Assembly: GCF_007990635.1 (NCBI RefSeq)
Contig: NZ_AP019846.1
Location: forward strand, 2,170,001 to 2,234,000
Direction of reading: 5' to 3'
DNA: 64,000 nucleotides
Origin: Leptotrichia hongkongensis
Lineage (GTDB): Bacteria; Fusobacteriota; Fusobacteriia; Fusobacteriales; Leptotrichiaceae
Shown: positions 35,788 through 44,276 of the stretch, one piece after another
Layout: each line of letters opens with the position of its first letter
Position numbering within the stretch: the first letter of the stretch is position 1
Position numbers and translations under genes: made by a program
The notes under the pieces: generated by a model
Told to the model about the DNA's origin: nothing
The model's database searches: none
Seen by the model: only the letters and a program-made list of their open reading frames with translations

Positions 35788-36083
35788 TATTAACTTTTCT
35801 CCTTGATTTTGTATATTTTTTTAATTTTACTGTGTATAGGATAACATATTATGGTGAAAAAGACAATAAGCATAGCAGGTTATTTATGAATTTGCAAAAA
35901 ATATGATTTAATAAATGGAATTCAAATAAAAATCATAAGAATAATAAACTTTTATTCACTAAAATATATCCAATCCTTTAAAATCAGACTAATTAAAGAC
36001 TAATAAATCAGGATTTTGAGCTTATATTCTAAAATAATTTTAAAAATAAGTTTATCATAAAACTAGAAATGAGGTAAATAAAT

Positions 36084-37298
36084 ATGAAAAAAATAAATTT
36101 TATAAAAAAAGAAAATAAAAAATTTGCATTATTGTCAATGTTGTTCTTAATTTTAAGCTGTTCCAACAAAACTGAAAATAATTCTGAAAATAAAAGCAAT
36201 ACAGCAAATGTTGAACAGCAGAAGACAATTTCCCAGGAAGAACTGCAAAAATATACTAAAAATGCCGTTCAAACTCAAGATGCCTTTGTAAGTGTTCATA
36301 ACAGCGTAAAAGATTCAATTGTAAATATCAGAACTAAAAAGACAGTGACAGTAAATACTTATAACCCATTGGAAGAGTTGTTATATGGACGTTCTGGAGG
36401 ACAGGAAAAACGTGAATCAGGATCACTTGGTTCAGGATTCGTTGTTTCAAAGGACGGATATATTGTTACAAATAACCACGTTATTGACGGTGCAGACGAA
36501 ATTTATGTAAAATTCTCAAATGGACGTGAATACCGTACAAAACTTGTAGGAACTTCACCTGAAGTTGACATTGCCGTACTAAAAATTAATTCAAACGAGA
36601 CTTTTAAACCATTAGAATTTGCAAATTCGGATCAAGTCCAAATCGGACAGTGGTCAATAGCCTTTGGAAATCCATTGGGATTGAACGACTCGATGACAGT
36701 TGGAATTGTAAGTGCTGCAGGACGTAGCTCACTTGGAATTGAAGAAATAGAAAACTTTATTCAAACAGATGCCGCTATCAATCAGGGAAATAGTGGAGGT
36801 CCATTAATTGACATAACAGGAAAAGTTATTGGAGTAAACACTGCGATTTATTCACAAAGCGGAGGAAGTGTAGGAATCGGATTTGCTATTCCAGCAAACT
36901 TGGTAATGACGGTAAAAGACTCAATTATTGCAAACGGTAAATTTGAAAAACCATATATTGGAGTATATTTAGATAATTTAGATGAAAACAAAGTAAAAGC
37001 TCTTAACTTAAAATCATCAAATGGTGTATTCATAGGAAATGTTGTTCCAAATGGTCCAGCCGCAGCTGCAGGAATAACTAGAAATGATGTTATTACAGCT
37101 GTTGATGGAAAAAGCGTAAACTCTGCAGGTGCATTTGTTGGAGAAATAGCCGCTAAAAAAGTAGGACAAACTATAAAATTAACTGTCCTTAGAAATGGAC
37201 AGTCAATAGAAATACCAGTAAATCTTATAAAAACTCCAAACGCTATTGAGCAGCAACGTATTATACAACAAAGACAGCAACAGCAACTTGGAAGATAA
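36084..37298 (+). CDS. HtrA/DegP-type serine protease, lipoprotein
   Basis: Envelope quality-control protease. 404 residues: lipoprotein signal with Cys26 (LILSCS), a low-complexity Asn/Ser/Glu linker (about 28-60), a trypsin-like domain with His132 (TNNHVIDG), Asp162 (EVDIAVLKI) and Ser237 (QGNSGGPL), then one PDZ domain (about 290-385) and a Gln-rich tail. One PDZ and a lipid anchor make it closer to DegS or HtrA-type than to two-PDZ DegP. Transcribed alone on the plus strand. Confidence 0.93.
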   Translation: MKKINFIKKENKKFALLSMLFLILSCSNKTENNSENKSNTANVEQQKTISQEELQKYTKNAVQTQDAFVSVHNSVKDSIVNIRTKKTVTVNTYNPLEELLYGRSGGQEKRESGSLGSGFVVSKDGYIVTNNHVIDGADEIYVKFSNGREYRTKLVGTSPEVDIAVLKINSNETFKPLEFANSDQVQIGQWSIAFGNPLGLNDSMTVGIVSAAGRSSLGIEEIENFIQTDAAINQGNSGGPLIDITGKVIGVNTAIYSQSGGSVGIGFAIPANLVMTVKDSIIANGKFEKPYIGVYLDNLDENKVKALNLKSSNGVFIGNVVPNGPAAAAGITRNDVITAVDGKSVNSAGAFVGEIAAKKVGQTIKLTVLRNGQSIEIPVNLIKTPNAIEQQRIIQQRQQQQLGR

Positions 37299-37314
37299 TA
37301 AAAAAGACGAAAAA

Positions 37315-37347
37315 AGTATCTCAATCATTGATTGGGGTATTTTTTTA
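37315..37347 (+). terminator. Terminator after the HtrA gene
   Basis: GTATCTCAATC pairs with GATTGGGGTAT around ATT (two G-T pairs), followed by seven T. Confidence 0.8.
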
Positions 37348-37365
37348 CAAAATTAAAGCAATAAA

Positions 37366-37404
37366 AAATGGAGAAAACTCTTTATTGTAAGTTTAACTCC
37401 ATTT
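37366..37404 (-). terminator. Terminator after tpx
   Basis: AAATGGAG/CTCCATTT stem; on the minus strand it is followed by a T-run, seven bases after the tpx stop. Confidence 0.75.
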
Positions 37405-37410
37405 ATTTTT

Positions 37411-37929
37411 TTATTTAGTTAATTCTTTTATTACTTCCAACGCTTTTTCGTAATCTGGATGTTCTCCAACTTCTTTTACATATTCTACATATTTAATAAT
37501 TCCGTCTTTATCTACAATAATAGTTCCTCTTGACAATAATCTTAATTCTTTTATTACAAATCCATATTTTGTTCCAAAATCTAACTCTTTATGGTCTGAA
37601 GCCGTTAAAGCGTTTTTTATTCCTTTATCTGCACAATATCTTCCTAATGCAAATGGTAAATCAGCTGAAATTGTAAGCAATTGAACATCATCTCCAAAAC
37701 TTGCAGCTTCCTGATTAAATCTAGCCAGCTGTAAAGCACATACTCCAGTATCAACTGATGGAAATACTGCTATTACAACAACCTTTCCTTTATAGTCACT
37801 TAATTTTACTTCCTTTAGTTCTGGTGATAAAACTGTAAAGTCTGGCGCTACTTCTCCAGCTTTCACTTCTGTTCCCACAAGAGTTACAGGATTTCCCTTG
37901 AATGTTACTTTATTTTTTATTTCTGCCAT
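37411..37929 (-). CDS. tpx: Thiol peroxidase
   Basis: Atypical two-cysteine peroxiredoxin that reduces lipid and other hydroperoxides with thioredoxin. 172 residues. Peroxidatic Cys64 lies in FPSVDTGVCALQLARFN and resolving Cys99 in GRYCADKGI, matching Cys61/Cys95 of the E. coli enzyme. DKDGIIKYVEYV is the typical C-terminal strand. Own terminator; a GGAG site lies before the ATG. Confidence 0.96.
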   Translation of the reverse strand: MAEIKNKVTFKGNPVTLVGTEVKAGEVAPDFTVLSPELKEVKLSDYKGKVVVIAVFPSVDTGVCALQLARFNQEAASFGDDVQLLTISADLPFALGRYCADKGIKNALTASDHKELDFGTKYGFVIKELRLLSRGTIIVDKDGIIKYVEYVKEVGEHPDYEKALEVIKELTK

Positions 37930-38156
37930 TATTCCTTCTCCTTTACTTTAATAATTATAATTTTTTAATTTTAAATATTTGTAAATAATTTTTATTACTT
38001 TTAAAAGTAAAATACCATAGCTTCATATAAAAACAAAACTTGAATAGAACAACTATAATTGAAGAATTTGTTTTTAAAATAATTTGATTACAGCTTTTAT
38101 ATTTACAACTATCTACTTTTTGTAATTATAACATATTTAAAATTGTTTGTATAGTA

Positions 38157-38181
38157 AAATTATTTGATTTACAAATAATTT
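38157..38181 (-). terminator. AT-rich hairpin at the end of the ArsR-type gene
   Basis: AAATTATTTG and CAAATAATTT are perfect ten-base arms with loop ATTTA, overlapping the stop codon; on the minus strand several T follow. AT-only pairs make it weak. Confidence 0.4.
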
Positions 38182-38554
38182 ATTTCTTTTCTAAAATATG
38201 TGTCATCCCTTGTTCCACGATATGCTTTATATGATCGTCTTCCAGCGAGTAATACACAATTTTCCCTTCTTTTCTATACTTAACAAATCTTCCTTGCTTT
38301 AGGACTCTTAGCTGATGTGAAATAGCAGATTGAGTCATTTTCAAAAGATTTGCAATATCGTATACGCACATTTCTTCTTGAAATAAGGCACTTAATATTC
38401 TCATTCTAGTTGTATCTCCTAGTATCTTAAAAAAGTCTGCCAAATCATACACAACTTCCTCTTCTGGCATCATTTTTTCGACCTTTTCCACAATATCCTT
38501 ATGAATAGCCTTTATTTCATAATTTTCATTTTCTTCTTCCAGTATTTTATTCAT
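38180..38554 (-). CDS. ArsR/SmtB-family metal-sensing repressor
   Basis: 124 residues from ATG 38554 (GGGAGG four bases before; an earlier ATG at 38578 lies upstream of that site). Winged helix-turn-helix with the recognition region VYDIANLLKMTQSAISHQLRVLKQG (read in pieces, about 64-88). The last helix carries Asp106-x-His108-x10-His119-x2-Glu122, the alpha-5 site pattern of SmtB, so zinc, cobalt or nickel is the likely signal. A lone Cys63 does not make a CadC site. No metal pump is adjacent; its target is unknown. Confidence 0.9.
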   Translation of the reverse strand: MNKILEEENENYEIKAIHKDIVEKVEKMMPEEEVVYDLADFFKILGDTTRMRILSALFQEEMCVYDIANLLKMTQSAISHQLRVLKQGRFVKYRKEGKIVYYSLEDDHIKHIVEQGMTHILEKK

Positions 38555-38757
38555 TTTCCCTCCCAACTTTTGAGACATATATTGTTATTATACCATGTAT
38601 TTAAATAAGTGCAAAATTAGATTTTTTCTTTTACCAACTAAGATAAAAAAAAGTGAAAATTTACTAAAAAATTGTTATAATGTAACAAGTTACTTTTGTA
38701 TTTTTACTAAAAAATCTAAATAAAAATGATAATTTTAATAAAACAAGGAGAGACTTT

Positions 38758-39615
38758 CTGAAAAGAAACAAATATAAATTATTAATTTTAGCCAGTATTA
38801 CGGCTTTTTCTATTATTTCATTTGGATTATCTAACAAAAACATGACCAAAACACCTTCAAAACCTGATACTGAAGAGGCATCTAAAAAAGCTGGTCTTAC
38901 AATTTCGAAGGCAGAACTGGATGTTGTAGCTGATAAGATTTTTAAAAATGAAGCCGGTGGAAAAAAAGAAGATATTGTATATTGGAATATCGGAGAAGAT
39001 TTTCCCTCTCTTGGAATTGGACATTTTATATGGTACAGGGAAGGGCAAAGAGGAAAATTTGCAGAAAGCTTTCCACAGCTGGTAGCTTATTATAGGGCTC
39101 ACAATATAAAATTACCTAAGATTATGGAAGAAAATGAATATTCGCCTTGGGCAAACAGAGATGAACTTTTTAGACAAAAAAGAATTTTGAACAAAGACAT
39201 TATTGAATTGACAAATTTTCTTTATAATACGAAGGATGTTCAAGTTTCATTTATTTTTGAGCGTCTTGAAAATTCTTTGGAAAAAATGCTTGAAATTGCT
39301 GATAATCCAGAAAATGTAAAAAAACAATTTTACCGTGTTGCAAAATCTCCAAATGGTCTTTATCCTTTAATTGACTATGTTAATTTCAAGGGAGAAGGAA
39401 CTACAAGAACAGAAACTTATAAGGGTGATGGCTGGGGACTTCTTCAAGTTCTGGAAAATATGAAAGGGACTGAAACTGGAAAAGCGGCTCTTATAGAATT
39501 TAGCAATTCTGCAAAATTTGTCCTTGAAAGACGTGTAAAAAATTCTGATCCTGAAAAAAATGAAAAAAAATGGCTAGCAGGATGGTTAAATCGTTGTGAT
39601 ACATATAAAAATTAG
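38758..39615 (+). CDS. Exported protein with an apparent CTG start
   Basis: 285 residues if read from CTG 38758. That codon lies seven bases after AAGGAG and opens a good signal peptide (KRNKYKLLILASITAFSIISFG). The first ATG (38842) would lose the signal and has no ribosome site. The mature part has KIFKNEAGGKKEDIVYWN and NIGEDFPSLGIGHFIWYREG, a strongly conserved-looking block I associate with uncharacterised periplasmic proteins. A muramidase-like fold with an acidic catalytic residue is possible but unproven. Confidence 0.75.
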   Translation: MKRNKYKLLILASITAFSIISFGLSNKNMTKTPSKPDTEEASKKAGLTISKAELDVVADKIFKNEAGGKKEDIVYWNIGEDFPSLGIGHFIWYREGQRGKFAESFPQLVAYYRAHNIKLPKIMEENEYSPWANRDELFRQKRILNKDIIELTNFLYNTKDVQVSFIFERLENSLEKMLEIADNPENVKKQFYRVAKSPNGLYPLIDYVNFKGEGTTRTETYKGDGWGLLQVLENMKGTETGKAALIEFSNSAKFVLERRVKNSDPEKNEKKWLAGWLNRCDTYKN

Positions 39616-39660
39616 TTTAATCAGTTAAAAATTTTTAAAACAATATTTTATAGATAAATA

Positions 39661-39712
39661 AATAGTCTAAATTTTTATATTTAATTTTAATATAAGTTTA
39701 GACTATTTTTAT
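39661..39712 (+). terminator. Terminator after the exported protein
   Basis: AATAGTCTAAA (39661-39671) pairs with TTTAGACTATT (39697-39707), followed by T. Confidence 0.8.
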
Positions 39713-39819
39713 TTGTATTTTATTACTTAAAATTCAGTAAAATATATTGTATTTAGAGAATCATTATTTATCCATAAAAAAAATTAATAGTAAAAAAATA
39801 TTTTTATAAATAAATTTGC

Positions 39820-39849
39820 TTGCAAATATTACTATATATAAGATATAAT
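39820..39849 (+). promoter_or_regulatory. Promoter of the opp operon
   Basis: TTGCAA (39820-39825), an 18-base spacer and TATAAT (39844-39849), 36 bases before oppB. Confidence 0.6.
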
Positions 39850-39884
39850 ATACATATATAAAATTTTAGCGAAAGGAAGCGAGT

Positions 39885-40862
39885 ATGAAAAATATTTTAA
39901 AGTTTTTAATTAAAAGAATCGCAATGGGGCTTGTAACGTTGTGGCTAGTTATTACTATTACATTTTTTCTGATACATATGTTACCTGGTGATCCGTTTCA
40001 AAGTGAAAAAGCGATACCACCTAAAGTAAAGGAAAATCTAATGGCAAAATACCATTTGGATCGTCCACTTGGGGAACAATATGTTGAATATCTAAAAAAC
40101 ATAGCAAAAGGAGATTTGGGAGCATCCATGAAAGTTCGTGGAAGAACTGTTAATGATGTTATTAACAAAAGTTTTCTGACATCTGCAGATTTAGGAGCAA
40201 GATCTATTATATTTGCACTAGCTCTTGGAATTCCGCTTGGAATTATTGCAGCTCTTAAAAGAGGAAAATTTCAAGATAGGCTTTCAATGATTGTTGCAAT
40301 AATTGGAATATCTGTTCCAAGTTTTGTATTGGCAGGACTTATGCAGAAGTATTTTGTTGATGTGCATAACGGTATTTTAATTGATAAATTTAATCTGCCT
40401 CTTGTAAGAATTTTATTATCGGGATGGGACAGACCTGAGAAAAAAATATTGCCAGTTATTGCACTTGGACTTTACACAGTAGCATTAATTGCACGTTTAT
40501 TGAGAGACAAAATGATAGAGGTAATGGGTCAGGATTATATAAGGCTGGCTATTGCAAAAGGAGTAAAACCAAAAAATATCGTATTTAGACACGCTTTAAG
40601 AAATGCAATTTTACCAATTATTACAATAATGGGTCCAACAATTGCAGCAGTTCTTACAGGATCGTTTGTAATTGAAAAGATGTTTTCAATTCCTGGATTA
40701 GGAAAATATTTTGTTGACAGTATCAATGATAGGGATTATACAATGGTACTTGGAGTTACGGTATTTTATGCAATATTCCTAATCGTTATGATGATACTTG
40801 TAGATATTGTATATGTTTTAGTTGATCCTAAAATTAAACTTGGAAAAGGAGATGAGGTATAG
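39885..40862 (+). CDS. oppB: Oligopeptide ABC transporter permease OppB
   Basis: Inner-membrane channel subunit, 325 residues, six hydrophobic segments starting with one at about 10-30. The N-terminal segment ends HMLPGDPF, typical of OppB. The ATPase-contact loop is IRLAIAKGVKPKNIVFRHALRNA (read in pieces, about 220-245). It starts the operon oppB-oppC-oppD-oppF followed by four oppA genes. The stop overlaps the next start by one base. Confidence 0.93.
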   Translation: MKNILKFLIKRIAMGLVTLWLVITITFFLIHMLPGDPFQSEKAIPPKVKENLMAKYHLDRPLGEQYVEYLKNIAKGDLGASMKVRGRTVNDVINKSFLTSADLGARSIIFALALGIPLGIIAALKRGKFQDRLSMIVAIIGISVPSFVLAGLMQKYFVDVHNGILIDKFNLPLVRILLSGWDRPEKKILPVIALGLYTVALIARLLRDKMIEVMGQDYIRLAIAKGVKPKNIVFRHALRNAILPIITIMGPTIAAVLTGSFVIEKMFSIPGLGKYFVDSINDRDYTMVLGVTVFYAIFLIVMMILVDIVYVLVDPKIKLGKGDEV

Positions 40863-41827
40863 TGGCAGAAAATATAAAAAAAATTATAACTGAAAATGAT
40901 TATATCCCAACGCCTGAAGACTTTCAAATTGTAGGTCCTGACACCAATCAAAGCGAAGTAATCTACAAACCAAGTTTAACATTCTGGCAGGATGGATGGA
41001 GAAGATTCAAGAAAAATAAATTAGCTTTGTCATTTTTGGGAATAACTCTTGTTTTCTTATTTTTAGCAATATTTGGACAAAGTTTGACAAAATATTCTTA
41101 TAGAGCTCAAGATTTATCAGCTAAATTTTTAAGCCCAGCGAAAGGGCTTGCAAAAGGACATTATTTAGGAACTGATAATTTAGGACGTGATTTATTTGCA
41201 AGACTTTCACAAGGGATAAGAATTTCAATGGAATTATCTTTGATAACAGCTGCAATCTGTGTTGTTTTCGGAACAATTTATGGAGCTGTATCAGCATATT
41301 TTGGTGGGATTATTGACACGATAATGACTAGAATTGTAGAAATATTATTAATTATTCCATCAATGATTTATATAATCTTGTTAATGGTTGTAATGGGAAA
41401 CAGTGTAAAAACAATAATTATCGCAATGTCTCTTACAAGATGGTTAAATTATTCACTGTTAGTACGTGGAGAAGTCCTAAAAATAAAGGAAAATGAGTTT
41501 GTATTAGCTTCAAAATCACTTGGTGGAAACTTTTTATGGATAACTCTAAAACACTTAATTCCAAATACATTAAGTGTAATAATAATAAGACTTACAACAG
41601 ATATACCAAACATTATCTTTACTGAAGCATTTTTAAGTTTCATTGGGCTTGGAGTACCAATTCCACAGGCTTCACTTGGAAACTTGGTATTTGATGGTTT
41701 CGTAAATATGACTTCGTATCCATATTTATTCATTATTCCATCAGTTGTAATTTCATTAATTACATTGGCATTTAATATAGTTGGAGATGCTTTAAATGAT
41801 GCATTAAATCCAAAACTAAGAGATTAA
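40862..41827 (+). CDS. oppC: Oligopeptide ABC transporter permease OppC
   Basis: Second permease subunit, 321 residues, with an N-terminal cytoplasmic extension (about 1-50), then LGTDNLGRDLFARLSQGIRIS (in pieces) and the contact loop LASKSLGGNFLWITLKHLIPN. The start is GTG at 40862, overlapping the oppB stop (TAGTG), so translation is coupled; AAAGGAG lies inside the end of oppB. Confidence 0.93.
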   Translation: MAENIKKIITENDYIPTPEDFQIVGPDTNQSEVIYKPSLTFWQDGWRRFKKNKLALSFLGITLVFLFLAIFGQSLTKYSYRAQDLSAKFLSPAKGLAKGHYLGTDNLGRDLFARLSQGIRISMELSLITAAICVVFGTIYGAVSAYFGGIIDTIMTRIVEILLIIPSMIYIILLMVVMGNSVKTIIIAMSLTRWLNYSLLVRGEVLKIKENEFVLASKSLGGNFLWITLKHLIPNTLSVIIIRLTTDIPNIIFTEAFLSFIGLGVPIPQASLGNLVFDGFVNMTSYPYLFIIPSVVISLITLAFNIVGDALNDALNPKLRD

Positions 41828-41915
41828 AAATTTAAAATTTTAAAAATTTTATAAAATTTACTATTCTATAATTTAATATTATTTTTCTTAATTTCATTTA
41901 TTTTAGTTTATTTAA

Positions 41916-41943
41916 GCAAGGGTATCAAACGCCATACCCTTGC
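41916..41943. repeat. Short palindrome (family D, copy 1)
   Basis: GCAAGGGTAT-CAAACGCC-ATACCCTTGC, a perfect ten-base-pair stem. Related hairpins lie at 49184-49203 and 50853-50880, all in this locus. No T-run follows, so it is not an ordinary terminator. Confidence 0.7.
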
Positions 41944-41956
41944 ATCCCCGCTTTAC

Positions 41957-42087
41957 GCAAAACTTTCTTATAAAGAAAAAATAAAACTCGATTTTGAATA
42001 TAAGTTATTTTAATACGAATAACCGTATATAATTCAAAATATGTTTCAAAATCTCAAACAGTTATTTTTTCTTTAACGAAATTTTGC
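41957..42087. repeat. Long imperfect inverted repeat between oppC and oppD
   Basis: The left arm, from GCAAAACTTTCTTATAAAG through GATTTTGAATATAAGTTATT, is answered by a right arm from AATAACCGTATATAATTCAAAAT through TTATTTTTTCTTTAACG to ATTTTGC. The fold has some bulges. With the palindrome just before it, it fills much of the 379-base gap between oppC and oppD; a transcript through the operon could form a large stem here. Confidence 0.6.
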
Positions 42088-42206
42088 TTTAATAATTAAA
42101 TAAAAAAGTTAAATGAATTAAAAATAAATAGAGTTAATAAAGAAAAAGTATTTAGTTATAAAAGTTATGTAAAAACAATCCATATTAATACAGAGAGGAT
42201 TAGAGA

Positions 42207-43256
42207 ATGGGAAAAAAATTATTAGAAGTAAAAGACTTGAGTGTTTCTTTTAATACGTATGCTGGAGAAGTTCAGGCTCTTAGAGGTATTAGCTTTTCTG
42301 TGGACCGAGGGGAAACACTTGCAATTGTTGGAGAGTCTGGTTCGGGTAAATCGGTTACCGTACAGACAATTATGAGATTAATACCGGTGCCTCCAGGAGA
42401 AATAAAAAATGGGGAAATCCTTTTTGAAGGCGAAGATTTAGTAAAGGCTTCCATTGAAAGAATGAGAGAGCTTCGTGGCGGAAAAATAGGAATGATATTT
42501 CAAGATCCTATGACATCGCTTAATCCAACAATTAAAGTTGGAAAGCAGATTATGGAAGGAATTTTGATTCATAAAAATGTAACAAAGGAAGAGGCAAAGC
42601 AGCAAGCCATTGAAATGCTTAGAAAAGTTGGTATTCCTAAACCTGAAGAAAGATTTCATCAATATCCACATGAATTTTCTGGAGGAATGCGGCAAAGGGC
42701 TGTTATAGCCATTGCTCTTTCGTGTGAACCGGACTTATTGATTTGTGATGAGCCAACAACGGCTTTGGATGTTACAATTCAAGCACAAATACTGGATTTG
42801 ATAAATGAACTGAAAAAAGAATTAAATATTGCCGTAATACTTATAACGCACGATTTGGGAGTAGTTGCTGAAACTGCTGACAGAGTGGTTGTCATGTATG
42901 CCGGGGAAAAGCTGGAAGAAGCTCCTGTAAGGGAATTATTTAAGAATCCAAAGCATCCTTACACTTGGGGACTTTTGAAATCTCTGCCAAGACTGGATAT
43001 GAAAATGGGTGAAAAATTGGCTTCTATTCCAGGAACTCCTCCAGATTTATTAAAACCGCCTGTAGGAGATCCATTTGCACCACGTTCTGAATATGCAATG
43101 AAAATTGACTATGAAAGAAAACCTCCAATGATTGATTTAGGAAATGGACATTTTGTAAAATCGTGGCTTTATGTTGACGGTGCTCCAAAAATAAAATCTC
43201 CTTTTGAATCAGAGGAATCTGATGAATTACAAAATGAAGGAATGGAGGGGAAATAA
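42207..43256 (+). CDS. oppD: Oligopeptide ABC transporter ATPase OppD
   Basis: ATP-binding subunit, 349 residues. Walker A GESGSGKSV (about 39-47), Q-loop FQDPMTSLNPTI, signature FSGGMRQRAVIA, Walker B LLICDEPTTALD, switch histidine ITHDLG. The C-terminal oligopeptide extension contains the HPYTWGLLKSLPRLD segment and GTPPDLLKPPVGDPFAPR; the usual cysteines that bind iron-sulfur in some OppD are not seen. One-base overlap with oppF (TAATG). Confidence 0.94.
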   Translation: MGKKLLEVKDLSVSFNTYAGEVQALRGISFSVDRGETLAIVGESGSGKSVTVQTIMRLIPVPPGEIKNGEILFEGEDLVKASIERMRELRGGKIGMIFQDPMTSLNPTIKVGKQIMEGILIHKNVTKEEAKQQAIEMLRKVGIPKPEERFHQYPHEFSGGMRQRAVIAIALSCEPDLLICDEPTTALDVTIQAQILDLINELKKELNIAVILITHDLGVVAETADRVVVMYAGEKLEEAPVRELFKNPKHPYTWGLLKSLPRLDMKMGEKLASIPGTPPDLLKPPVGDPFAPRSEYAMKIDYERKPPMIDLGNGHFVKSWLYVDGAPKIKSPFESEESDELQNEGMEGK

Positions 43257-44206
43257 TGTCAGTTAACGAAAATAAAAAAGAAAAACTAATAGAAATGAAA
43301 AACTTAAAAAAATATTTCCCAATGAAAAAAAGACAAGTCCTAAAGGCTGTGGAAAATGTTACAATGGACATTTACAAAGGTGAAATTTTAAGTCTTGTAG
43401 GAGAATCAGGTTCTGGAAAAACTACACTTGGAAGAACTGTCAGCAGACTTTATACAAAGACAAATGGAGATATTTTATTTAACGGAAAACCAGTAGAATC
43501 TTATGGAAGAAAAGAATTTACAAAAAAAGTCCAGATGATATTTCAAGATCCGCAGGCTTCCCTTAATCCAAGAATGACTGTCGGAGATATTATTGCTGAA
43601 GGAATTGATATTCACAAGCTAGCAAGTTCAAAACAGGAAAGAATGGAAAGAGTTTACAGCCTTTTGGAAATTGTTGGACTAAATAGGGAGCATGCAAGCC
43701 GTTTCCCGCATGAATTTTCTGGAGGGCAAAGACAGAGAATTGGGATTGCAAGAGCATTAGCCGTTGATCCAGAAGTATTAGTGTGTGATGAGCCAATTTC
43801 GGCTCTAGATGTGTCAATTCAGGCACAAGTTGTAAATTTATTAAAGGATTTGCAAAAAGAAAGAAATTTGACTTTACTATTTATTGCACATGATTTGTCA
43901 ATGGTAAAATATATTTCAGACAGAGTAGCAGTTATGTATCGTGGAAAAGTAGTAGAACTGGGAACTCCAGAAGTTGTTTACAGCGACCCTGTTCATAGCT
44001 ACACAAAGTCTCTTATTTCCGCTGTACCAATAGCAGATCCTGATTTCAAGAAAACATCAAAAATTGATATGGATGAATCATATTTAAGAAGTCCAATGGG
44101 AGATGCTTCTGAAATAGGTATTATCCCTGAAACTCCTGAATTAACTGAATATAAGCCAGGACACTTTGTGGAAACTTCTTTCTTAAAGGAAAAAGGACTT
44201 ATTTAA
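43256..44206 (+). CDS. oppF: Oligopeptide ABC transporter ATPase OppF
   Basis: Second ATPase, 316 residues. Walker A GESGSGKTT (about 46-54), Q-loop FQDPQASLNPRM, signature EFSGGQRQRIGIARA, Walker B VLVCDEPISALD, switch histidine IAHDLS, and the tail HSYTKSLISAVPIADP. OppD and OppF form the asymmetric ATPase pair. GAGG precedes the start, in the end of oppD. Confidence 0.94.
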   Translation: MSVNENKKEKLIEMKNLKKYFPMKKRQVLKAVENVTMDIYKGEILSLVGESGSGKTTLGRTVSRLYTKTNGDILFNGKPVESYGRKEFTKKVQMIFQDPQASLNPRMTVGDIIAEGIDIHKLASSKQERMERVYSLLEIVGLNREHASRFPHEFSGGQRQRIGIARALAVDPEVLVCDEPISALDVSIQAQVVNLLKDLQKERNLTLLFIAHDLSMVKYISDRVAVMYRGKVVELGTPEVVYSDPVHSYTKSLISAVPIADPDFKKTSKIDMDESYLRSPMGDASEIGIIPETPELTEYKPGHFVETSFLKEKGLI

Positions 44207-44276
44207 AAAATATTTTAATGTTTCAAAATAATTTATTTATAAAAAATCAAAATTTTAGAAAGGAAATATCAGAATT

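Noticed and set aside
36848-37324. 158-codon minus-strand open frame
   Set aside because: Antisense to the protease and PDZ domains of the HtrA gene; no family resemblance.
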